Assembly: GCF_004335085.1 (NCBI RefSeq)
Contig: NZ_RQRS01000011.1
Coordinates: 1-64,000 of the forward strand
DNA: 64,000 nt
DNA from: Pedobacter nototheniae
Lineage (GTDB): Bacteria; Bacteroidota; Bacteroidia; Sphingobacteriales; Sphingobacteriaceae
Reading direction: 5' to 3'
Shown: positions 28,174 to 34,781 of the stretch, in pieces
Layout: every line of letters starts with the position of its first letter
Position numbering within the stretch: the first letter of the stretch is position 1
The notes under the pieces: generated by a model
Seen by the model: only the letters and a program-made list of their open reading frames with translations
Databases searched by the model: none
What the model was told of the DNA's origin: nothing
Position numbers and translations under genes: made by a program

Positions 28174-29436
28174 ATGAAAATTAAAACTACCATCGCTGTT
28201 GCACTTTTATCGGGCTTTTTAAACTTAGCTTCCGCACAAAATAAAGATGCACTAAAACCTGTATCAATGGAAAACTTTGCTTCATTTAAGCAATCTGTTA
28301 AACCGCTTATTGACAAAATGGGTGTAAAAAAAATAGTTGGGCTTGGTGAAGGGACTCATGGCACCGCCGAATTTTATAAACTTCGTTACTGGATTACCAA
28401 AGTATTGGTAGAGGAAAAAGGTTTTAATTACATCGCTTTTGAAAACGATTATAGCGATTGCTGGATGCTGAATAAAGAACTTAACGCCGGAGGTGATTTA
28501 AACATTTTGATGAAAAAATACCTTTTAAGCATTTGGCAAAATGAAGAGACAAAAGAACTGCTAAATTGGGTAAAAACATACAATAGCAAACATAAAAATA
28601 AAGTAACAATTGCTGGCGTTGATTATGTTTACCTTTTGCCGGATATTAAAATGTTGCAGACTTTACTGAGCAGTCATCCTGATTTATTAAAAACCATTAC
28701 CTTATTAAAAACTCCTGCAGCCTACCAGGATGAAGCTTGGGAAGGGATGAACAGTAAAACATATAAATTTAATGGCGACTCTTTAAATAAAAGCGGTTAT
28801 GCAGGCTATTTGTTGGCAGAAAAATTAGATCAGGAAATTGAAAAATCGCACCTTACCGAAAGCTTAAAAAACGAGTGCCACATTAGTGTAACGAATATTA
28901 AACAGGCTTTTGCACCATTTTATCATTATGTAGCCAAAACGGATGAGGTAAGTAGAGATGTAAATATGGCGAACACAGCAAGCATGTTACTGCAAAATAA
29001 AAATGATAAATTAATTATTTGGGCACATGAAGCACATTTGGCTAAAAAGCCCGTTTATGATGGTGAAGTAGGGGGTATGGGGGGCGAATTGCTTAAAAAA
29101 TTTCCTGATAATTATTTTGTTTTAGCAACAGGTACCGCAATAGGCACTTTTGCCGCTACTGAGCAAAGCCGAGATACTTACACTAATCCGATGAAGGCTT
29201 ATCCTTTAGAAAAACCCATTGCAAACTCCTGGGAAGAGCAGTTTAGCAACACGGGGATGCCTACTTTTTACTTTTATCCACCAGCTTACAATATAAAAAA
29301 TGATACCAAACCATTCCGCATTATTGGATATACACCTAAAAGTGGGCCAGATACTTATGATAAAACAAACATGATAGATCATTTTGATGCCTACCTATTT
29401 TTAAAAGATACGCAGGCAGCTACTCCTTTAAAATAA
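28174..29436 (+). CDS. Exported erythromycin-esterase-family protein
   Basis: A 420-residue protein. The start at 28174 is chosen because it gives a clean signal peptide (KIKTTIAVALLSGFLNLASAQ); an in-frame ATG at 28093 would add 27 residues that mask it. The EreA/ChaN-like fold motifs are GLGEGTHGTAEFYKLR near residue 55, FENDYSDCW, and WAHEAHLAK about residue 285. Family members include macrolide esterases, but most environmental homologues have unknown substrates, so resistance should not be assumed. Confidence 0.8.
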   Translation: MKIKTTIAVALLSGFLNLASAQNKDALKPVSMENFASFKQSVKPLIDKMGVKKIVGLGEGTHGTAEFYKLRYWITKVLVEEKGFNYIAFENDYSDCWMLNKELNAGGDLNILMKKYLLSIWQNEETKELLNWVKTYNSKHKNKVTIAGVDYVYLLPDIKMLQTLLSSHPDLLKTITLLKTPAAYQDEAWEGMNSKTYKFNGDSLNKSGYAGYLLAEKLDQEIEKSHLTESLKNECHISVTNIKQAFAPFYHYVAKTDEVSRDVNMANTASMLLQNKNDKLIIWAHEAHLAKKPVYDGEVGGMGGELLKKFPDNYFVLATGTAIGTFAATEQSRDTYTNPMKAYPLEKPIANSWEEQFSNTGMPTFYFYPPAYNIKNDTKPFRIIGYTPKSGPDTYDKTNMIDHFDAYLFLKDTQAATPLK

Positions 29437-29487
29437 ATTAAGCCAGTTGCTTAAAACAAATATTTGTTTGAAGTGAATTAAATAAAA

Positions 29488-29519
29488 AACGGATTGGATT
29501 ATTGAAGATCCAATCCGTT
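29488..29519 (-). terminator. Terminator of the metal-related minus-strand operon
   Basis: A 12-bp perfect stem (AACGGATTGGAT at 29488-29499 and ATCCAATCCGTT at 29508-29519) is followed on the minus strand by TTTTTTATT. It closes the operon ending with the Fur-family gene at 29568 and could also slow plus-strand transcription from the esterase-like gene. Confidence 0.8.
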
Positions 29520-29567
29520 AAAAAAAGTTTAAAGCTTAATAGTTAATTAAGAAATTTACAATTAACG

Positions 29568-30008
29568 TTAATTAGCATGTTGCTTACAATCTTTACAAAT
29601 ACCAGAAACAATTAAATTCATGCCATACACTTTAAAGCCTGTCGGGATTTTTACTGCAGGAATTTTTACATCATCCATACAGTACACCTTTGAGCAATTG
29701 TTGCAATTAAAATGCACATGCTCATCATGGTGGTTATGTGCCGTACAGGAATTAGAGCAAATGGCGTAATTTGCTGTGCCCTGGTTATCCAAAATCCTGT
29801 GAATAATGCCTTTTTCTTCAAATGTTTTTAAAATACGGTAAAGGGTAACCCGATCTATTTCTTTGCCGATAACATTTTCGAGATACGGTTGTGAGGTGGC
29901 AGAATCTCGGTTGGATAAAACATCCAGTACCTGTAACCGTGCTCCAGTTCTTTTTAAGCCGTTTTTTAATAAAAGATCTTCGTATTTCTGTATTTTAATA
30001 TTTTCCAT
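29568..30008 (-). CDS. Fur-family metal regulator, probably Zur
   Basis: A 146-residue Fur-superfamily repressor. The winged helix (about 10-85) contains KRTGARLQVLDVLSN and DRVTLYRILKTFEEKGIIHRI. The C-terminal part has His-rich HNHHDEHVHFNC, then two zinc-site pairs, CNNC and CKDC. I prefer Zur because the same operon and its divergent neighbour carry a COG0523 GTPase, a MerC protein and an ABC system with predicted shared operators. It is the last gene of the operon, which fits autoregulation. Confidence 0.85.
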   Translation of the reverse strand: MENIKIQKYEDLLLKNGLKRTGARLQVLDVLSNRDSATSQPYLENVIGKEIDRVTLYRILKTFEEKGIIHRILDNQGTANYAICSNSCTAHNHHDEHVHFNCNNCSKVYCMDDVKIPAVKIPTGFKVYGMNLIVSGICKDCKQHAN

Positions 30009-30027
30009 AAAGCGCTTTACTAAATTG

Positions 30028-30477
30028 TTAAATAATTAACGATGCTTTGGTAATTGAAACTGGCGGCGCATAAGTTGCATTGGTATTGGCCAATTTCAAA
30101 ATTCCCTTAACCCTAATGGGTTTGTCTGTAAAATCTATTGGTTGGTTCATTTCAACCATAATCATAATGGGCACACCATTTTGCCCGCAAAAATAACACT
30201 GATTAATTGGTAAAGTAGCAAGCAAAAATTTAGCATGCTTTGCCGTGTTTTTAATCGGAATTAAATAGCCTTTTAAATCAAATTCACTATTATTAAATCT
30301 CTTTATCGTTTCGCCATAAACGGGAAGTAATTCATTTTTATCTGTTAACTCAAATTTAACAGTGCCAATTACATCCCAGTTTAAAGATTTAATTTGATCT
30401 GCCGCATTATGTTTTTTTTGTTGCGCAACAGCACTCAAACTTACAAAAAGCAATAAAATTGACGCTAACTTTTTCAT
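30028..30477 (-). CDS. Periplasmic CxxC protein, DUF3299-like (paralogue 1)
   Basis: A 149-residue exported protein. A signal peptide (about 1-18, ending AVAQ) is followed by LNWDVIGTVKFE, a LKGYLIPI strand, a QCYFCGQNGVP site with a CxxC, and FTDKPIRVKGILKL. This pattern fits the DUF3299 family of small periplasmic proteins next to FtsX-type ABC systems. It is a clear paralogue of the gene immediately upstream, sharing W-x-x-I-G, Y-x-P, CxFCG and FTDKPI. The CxxC could bind metal or be redox active. The chemistry is unknown. Confidence 0.7.
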   Translation of the reverse strand: MKKLASILLLFVSLSAVAQQKKHNAADQIKSLNWDVIGTVKFELTDKNELLPVYGETIKRFNNSEFDLKGYLIPIKNTAKHAKFLLATLPINQCYFCGQNGVPIMIMVEMNQPIDFTDKPIRVKGILKLANTNATYAPPVSITKASLII

Positions 30478-30921
30478 CTAAATTTGTTTAGCATCCAGTA
30501 AAAAAAAGTCCGAACGATTATCTCCAGTAGTATTAATAATAAACTTTCCTTTAATTTTAATTGGCTTATCTGTAAACGGAATTGGGTTTGCCATTTTAAC
30601 CTCAACCATTGATGGGATATCGCCAGTACCACAAAAAGGGCATGATTCAATTGGTACAATAGAGAGCATGAATTCGCTAAATTTCATACCAGCCTTTGTG
30701 GGATAAATATAGCCGGGGAGCTCAATAACTTTATTGTTTAAAGCCATTAACTCATTAGGAAAAACACTAATCCATTTAAGTTTTTCTACCTGTTTATCAT
30801 ACCTCAATCCAATTAAATTCCAATTGGTGGTACGTAAATCCTTATGCACCTTAACCTGCGCCTTGGCACAAAGCTGAAAAAAGAATATGGCTATAAAAAT
30901 AAAGGTGAGTTTCTTCATCAT
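30478..30921 (-). CDS. Periplasmic CxxC protein, DUF3299-like (paralogue 2)
   Basis: A 147-residue exported protein starting MMKKLTFIFIAIFFFQL; an in-frame ATG at 30945 would add 8 residues before the signal peptide and overlap the permease stop. After the signal (ending CAKAQ) come TTNWNLIGLRYDK, ELPGYIYPT, SCPFCGTGDIPSM and FTDKPIKIKGKF. It is adjacent to the permease gene (one base apart) and to paralogue 1 (zero spacing), so the three are translated as a block. The duplication suggests a two-component periplasmic relay or heterodimer. Confidence 0.7.
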   Translation of the reverse strand: MMKKLTFIFIAIFFFQLCAKAQVKVHKDLRTTNWNLIGLRYDKQVEKLKWISVFPNELMALNNKVIELPGYIYPTKAGMKFSEFMLSIVPIESCPFCGTGDIPSMVEVKMANPIPFTDKPIKIKGKFIINTTGDNRSDFFLLDAKQI

Positions 30922-30922
30922 T

Positions 30923-32125
30923 CTATTTGGATAAAGTTTTAGCAATATCTACACGGTAGGTTTGCAATGCAGGAATTATGGCTGCAATAATACCAATACA
31001 TAAACCAGCTACCAATAAATAAATTTCTTCGCCAACAAAGTAAATTCCAGTTAGGCGGGCCTGAGATGATTCTTGATAGATACCTATAATTTGCAATGCA
31101 GTATGCCCAATTAATAATCCAATTATAGCGCCTATTAAAGTAATGAGCAGCCCCTCAAGCATAACTAAAAAGAAAATTTTGCCTTTTGAAGCACCAAGAC
31201 AACGCATAACGGCTAAGTCGTATTTCTTTTCTTTCATGGAATTATACAAACTGATAAAAACACTCAATGCAGAAATTGCCATAATTAAAATAGCAAACCA
31301 TTTAAGCGTATCAATTCCAACACCAATTAAAGAAAACAATCTGGCACTTTCCATCGCAGGAGACGCTGCCTGCATATTTGTGCTTTGATTTACCATTCTT
31401 GGAAACAATACTACCGACATTGGCGAACGGTATTGAATCAGGATAGAAGTAATTTCTTTATTGCTAATTTCTTTCGTTCCAGGCGCTTCGTGATGTTCTT
31501 CCCCGCCAGCTGGTTCGTGCATTTTATAAACGCTGCCAATATTAGTTAAAACCAAGTTATCGGTTACATTACCTTGTGGGGCAAGTATGCCTTTTACTGT
31601 GTAAGCATGCTGTTTATGTTCATCGCTTGAATCATTTAAGCCATGTGCACCAAAAAAGGTGTCGCCAACTTTTAGTTTAGATTCGCGGGCAACCGAACTA
31701 CCGATTGTTACCTCAAGATCTTTATTCCAAAAAGTTCCCGAAGCTAATTTTAATCCATACAAACCAACAAAAGAAGAATCCGTTCCAACAATTCGAAACC
31801 CATTATAATTATCGCCCAAAGCTAAAGGAACAGCCCTTTTAACCATAGGATTTTGCATAAGTTCATACGCATCTTTAGCAGGAATATTTCCAGTAGGAAA
31901 ATCAATATGATAAATACTGCTTAAAATGAGTTGTAAAGGACTTCCTTTTGCACCAACAACCAAATCAATATCCTTAGAGTTACTTTCTAACTTGTTTCCA
32001 ATTTGCGTTGAAGCTAAAAAAAGAATGGATAGTATGCCTACGCCAAAAGCTACTAATACAATATTTAAAAATGTAGTCAGTTTGTTTCTGAGCAGGTTCT
32101 TTGTACTTATTTTAAATATGTTCAT
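30923..32125 (-). CDS. FtsX/MacB-type ABC transporter permease
   Basis: A 400-residue permease of the FtsX family. One N-terminal membrane helix (about 15-40) precedes a large extracytoplasmic domain (about 45-270) containing a His-rich stretch (GGEEHHEAPGTKE). Three C-terminal helices follow (about 275-300, 320-345, 365-390), ending in the typical LQTYRVDIAKTLSK. Proteins of this type move no substrate through the bilayer themselves but drive lipoprotein or periplasmic work with ATP. The His-rich loop and the metal-related context favour a role in metal handling. Confidence 0.85.
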   Translation of the reverse strand: MNIFKISTKNLLRNKLTTFLNIVLVAFGVGILSILFLASTQIGNKLESNSKDIDLVVGAKGSPLQLILSSIYHIDFPTGNIPAKDAYELMQNPMVKRAVPLALGDNYNGFRIVGTDSSFVGLYGLKLASGTFWNKDLEVTIGSSVARESKLKVGDTFFGAHGLNDSSDEHKQHAYTVKGILAPQGNVTDNLVLTNIGSVYKMHEPAGGEEHHEAPGTKEISNKEITSILIQYRSPMSVVLFPRMVNQSTNMQAASPAMESARLFSLIGVGIDTLKWFAILIMAISALSVFISLYNSMKEKKYDLAVMRCLGASKGKIFFLVMLEGLLITLIGAIIGLLIGHTALQIIGIYQESSQARLTGIYFVGEEIYLLVAGLCIGIIAAIIPALQTYRVDIAKTLSK

Positions 32126-32751
32126 TATAATAAATATTCCTTTTCTATGCGATTTCTTATTCTTGTATCATGCGTTGCAATAACCAGTGAAGCACCATTT
32201 TCCTTTGCCTGCGTAATTAGCATTTCCATTACCGTTTCTGCATTCTGATCGTCTAAACTAGAAGTAGGCTCATCAGCAATTAATAAAGTTGGTTTGTTAA
32301 TTAACGCTCTTGCAACAGATACGCGTTGTAGCTGCCCCTGACTAAGCTCATTTGGATGCTTTTTAGCCTTTCCGCCAAGTCCTAAGGATTCCAAAAGTGC
32401 AAAGATTTTACTTTTTACTACTGGTAAGCCAGCAAAGGAACAAGCAATTTCTATATTTTCTGATACAGTTAAACTCTGAATTAAGTGTGGTTTTTGAAAA
32501 ACAATACCTATGTGTTGCCCTCGAAACTTATCCATTGCTTTGCTGGAAAGACTATATAAATCTGTTCCATTTAAAATAACATTTCCATGTACAGGTTTTA
32601 ATAAACCAGATATACAATTTAATAATGTGCTTTTCCCGCTGCCCGACGAACCCAATAATAGCCATTGCTCATGATCTTCAATAGTCCAATCGGGAAAATT
32701 TAAGATTGGACCGTTGTTGTAACGATGACTAAGAGATTGTACTTTAATCAT
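32125..32751 (-). CDS. ABC transporter ATP-binding protein (LolD/MacB-type)
   Basis: A 208-residue ATPase with Walker A GSSGSGKST (about residue 34), Q-loop FQKPHLI, the signature LSQGQLQR, Walker B LLIADEPTSSLD and the H-loop THD. It overlaps the permease start at base 32125 and the small lipoprotein gene by 4 bases, so the complex is translated in a coupled manner. It belongs to the group pairing with FtsX-type permeases. Confidence 0.93.
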   Translation of the reverse strand: MIKVQSLSHRYNNGPILNFPDWTIEDHEQWLLLGSSGSGKSTLLNCISGLLKPVHGNVILNGTDLYSLSSKAMDKFRGQHIGIVFQKPHLIQSLTVSENIEIACSFAGLPVVKSKIFALLESLGLGGKAKKHPNELSQGQLQRVSVARALINKPTLLIADEPTSSLDDQNAETVMEMLITQAKENGASLVIATHDTRIRNRIEKEYLL

Positions 32752-32918
32752 AACTTTTTTGATGGTTTAACTTTTGATGCAGGTTGTAAAACAATATTCT
32801 TAATCGCATAACGTCTGTAAATCTCTATTCCATCATTTGTACCATGTTTACAAGCAGGGTTCATCATAGAAATAAAGGCCAGTGCCGGAATAAATAGAAG
32901 TTTGATTTTTTTCTGCAT
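32748..32918 (-). CDS. Very small lipoprotein
   Basis: A 56-residue protein starting MQKKIKLLFIPALAFISMM with the lipobox-like PAC at about residues 21-23. A longer frame with a start at 32954 is rejected because it would run into the predicted operator and promoter. The short mature tail is basic with two Tyr residues and no family match. It is the first gene of the operon, overlapping the ATPase gene by 4 bases. Confidence 0.6.
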   Translation of the reverse strand: MQKKIKLLFIPALAFISMMNPACKHGTNDGIEIYRRYAIKNIVLQPASKVKPSKKL

Positions 32919-32922
32919 AATA

Positions 32923-32961
32923 CAAATATATAATCCTTTATTTAACTGCAACAATGTTGTG
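32923..32961 (-). promoter_or_regulatory. Promoter and candidate Zur operator of the ABC operon
   Basis: Reading the minus strand, the -7 element TATATTTG is the complement of 32923-32930, and a -33 TTG lies 21 bases upstream (complement of 32952-32954). The palindrome-like TGCAA-CAATG-TTGTG at 32947-32961 covers the -33 region. It resembles the two better palindromes at 33431 and 33468. A bound repressor would block the operon that encodes the Fur-family gene itself. Confidence 0.55.
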
Positions 32962-33009
32962 TTATGAATGATACAATTGTTGCTTTAATTTAATTTCAAA
33001 TATTATTAT

Positions 33010-33399
33010 TTAGTGCTTGTGTTGGCAAGTTTTAGTATATCTTAAATTTATAAAATGTGCCGCTGCAATAGTAAAACCTCCAATCGGAATTAAAATAGGC
33101 TCTAAAAATTCAATTCCAGAAAAATGCCCAAAGGCAATAAATAAAAAACCAGATGTTAAAATAATTATAGGCAAAATTTTATGGTGCCCATTGCGATAAG
33201 ATTTACTTAACGACCATATACCCAAACATAACGAAATAACAATCATACTAATTTCTACCGCCGAATTGCCTAAAAATTCTAAACCCCAAAGTGGTAATAA
33301 CGTTAATAAAAAGGGTAGAAGCGCACAATGTATAGCACACGCAGTTGAAGCTGTAATGCCTAGTTTATCCAAATTAAAAGTAATTCTTGTCGATTTCAT
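33010..33399 (-). CDS. MerC-domain membrane protein
   Basis: A 129-residue protein with four membrane helices and the MerC signature CAIHC in helix 1 (STACAIHCALLPFLLTLLP). The start at 33399 (MKSTRITFNLDKLG) is preferred: an in-frame ATG at 33483 would place 28 extra residues over the divergent promoter. MerC proteins were named for mercury uptake, but in Bacteroidota they often sit with zinc-responsive genes, as here, beside a divergent COG0523 GTPase. I read it as a metal-uptake or metal-sensing membrane protein. Confidence 0.8.
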   Translation of the reverse strand: MKSTRITFNLDKLGITASTACAIHCALLPFLLTLLPLWGLEFLGNSAVEISMIVISLCLGIWSLSKSYRNGHHKILPIIILTSGFLFIAFGHFSGIEFLEPILIPIGGFTIAAAHFINLRYTKTCQHKH

Positions 33400-33419
33400 A
33401 AAGCTAAATTTTAATAATA

Positions 33420-33482
33420 CAAATATAAACGCAATTATGTTGCATTTAAAAAATTGAATAATATATTTGCAACTTAATTGCA
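33420..33482. promoter_or_regulatory. Divergent merC/COG0523 promoters with two candidate Zur boxes
   Basis: The 88-base region between the two starts holds a plus-strand promoter (TTG at 33440, 19-base spacer, TATATTTG at 33462-33469) and a minus-strand -7 (complement of CAAATATA, 33420-33427). Two inverted repeats with the same geometry, GCAA-N5-TTGC at 33431-33443 and TGCAA-N5-TTGCA at 33468-33482, cover the -33 and the -7/start region of the plus promoter. Binding of a repressor dimer at both would shut off both genes. The regulator identity (Zur) is inferred from gene content. Confidence 0.6.
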
Positions 33483-33487
33483 TTTAT

Positions 33488-34687
33488 ATGATAAAGAAAC
33501 TACCGGTAACGGTTTTAAGCGGATTTTTAGGGAGTGGCAAAACCACTTTGCTTAATGCGATCCTTAAAAACAAAGAAGGATTAAGAGTGGCAGTTATTGT
33601 AAACGATATGAGCGAAGTAAATATCGACGCCAACTTGGTTAAAAATGAAAACGTGCTTTCTAAAACAGAAGAAAAGTTGGTTGAAATGAGTAATGGATGC
33701 ATCTGTTGCACTTTAAGGGAGGATTTAATGATTGAAGTGGAAAAGCTGGCTAAAGAAAACCGTTTTGATTATTTACTAATTGAAAGCACTGGTATTTCTG
33801 AACCTATTCCTGTTGCGCAAACTTTTTCTTTTGTTGATGAGGCATCAGGCATTGATTTAAGTAGGTTTAGCCAGCTAGATACTATGGTAACTGTGGTAGA
33901 TGGTTTTAACTTTATGAAAGATTTTGGAACTGCAGAACGATTAATAGATCGTGATTTGGTTGATGATGTAGCCGATAAACGCACTATTGTGAATCTGTTA
34001 ACAGATCAAATTGAATTTGCCAATGTAATTTTGCTGAATAAAATGGATTTGGTTTCTATAAATGATGCCAATTTAATTGAAGCATTAATTAAGAAGTTAA
34101 ATCCTACAGCAAAAATTCATAGAACAACTTTTGGAAATGTTAAGCCAGAATTTTTGCTAAATACTGGTTTGTTCAACTTTGATTCAGCATCAGAAGGTGC
34201 TGGTTGGAAAAAGGAACTCGAAACCGTTCATCAGCCCGAAACTGAAGAATATGGTATTGTTTCTACTGTGTTTAGATCCAAAAAGCCTTTTCATCCAGAA
34301 AGATTCTGGAATTACTTAAACCATGATTTTCATTCCAATATTATTCGTTCTAAAGGTATTTTTTGGTTAGCCGCGATGCCCAATACTGCCATAAATTTCT
34401 CTCAGGCGGGCGGTTCTTTACGTGTAGAGCATGCTGGCGTTTGGTGGGCAAGTATACCTTCGCAAGAGCGAAATAACTATTCTGATTACCTTGAAAATAC
34501 AGAGCAAATATTAGAAAACTGGGATGAATATTTTGGAGATAGACTTAATGAATTAGTATTTATTGGACAGGATTTAGATATTGATGAGTTGAAAAGTAAT
34601 TTAAATAATTGTTTGTTAACCGATTTAGAATTGATTGATTATAAGTTGAATAAGATTTTTGATAACCCGTTTGAACGGTTCTTTTAA
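33488..34687 (+). CDS. COG0523-family GTPase (CobW-like, candidate zinc chaperone)
   Basis: A 399-residue P-loop GTPase. It shows SGFLGSGKTTLLN (Walker A, about residue 14), NDMSEVNIDANLV, the metal-binding NGCICCTLREDL (CxCC) near residue 75, ESTGISEPIPVAQTF and the NKMD guanine-specificity motif. The C-terminal CobW domain starts near residue 255 (YGIVSTVFRSKKPFHPERF). The start is the ATG at 33488; an alternative at 33467 lies in the operator. Members of the ZigA/YciC branch deliver zinc under starvation and are Zur-repressed, which matches the operators upstream. Confidence 0.9.
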   Translation: MIKKLPVTVLSGFLGSGKTTLLNAILKNKEGLRVAVIVNDMSEVNIDANLVKNENVLSKTEEKLVEMSNGCICCTLREDLMIEVEKLAKENRFDYLLIESTGISEPIPVAQTFSFVDEASGIDLSRFSQLDTMVTVVDGFNFMKDFGTAERLIDRDLVDDVADKRTIVNLLTDQIEFANVILLNKMDLVSINDANLIEALIKKLNPTAKIHRTTFGNVKPEFLLNTGLFNFDSASEGAGWKKELETVHQPETEEYGIVSTVFRSKKPFHPERFWNYLNHDFHSNIIRSKGIFWLAAMPNTAINFSQAGGSLRVEHAGVWWASIPSQERNNYSDYLENTEQILENWDEYFGDRLNELVFIGQDLDIDELKSNLNNCLLTDLELIDYKLNKIFDNPFERFF

Positions 34688-34738
34688 ACCAAAAATTATA
34701 TGCTTTAAAAACTATTATTTGGTAAGTTTAAAATTAAA

Positions 34739-34754
34739 TTTAGATTTGTCTAAA
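34739..34754. promoter_or_regulatory. Palindrome upstream of the TonB receptor gene
   Basis: TTTAGA at 34739-34744 and TCTAAA at 34749-34754 form an inverted repeat with a 4-base centre, 28 bases before the receptor start. It could be an operator, or a weak hairpin between the GTPase gene and the receptor. Confidence 0.25.
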
Positions 34755-34781
34755 AATATATTTAGATAAATATTTAAACTC

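Noticed and set aside
28174..29436. Macrolide resistance gene
   Set aside because: The EreA-like fold is clear, but the family is broad and nothing in sequence or context shows macrolide esterase activity.
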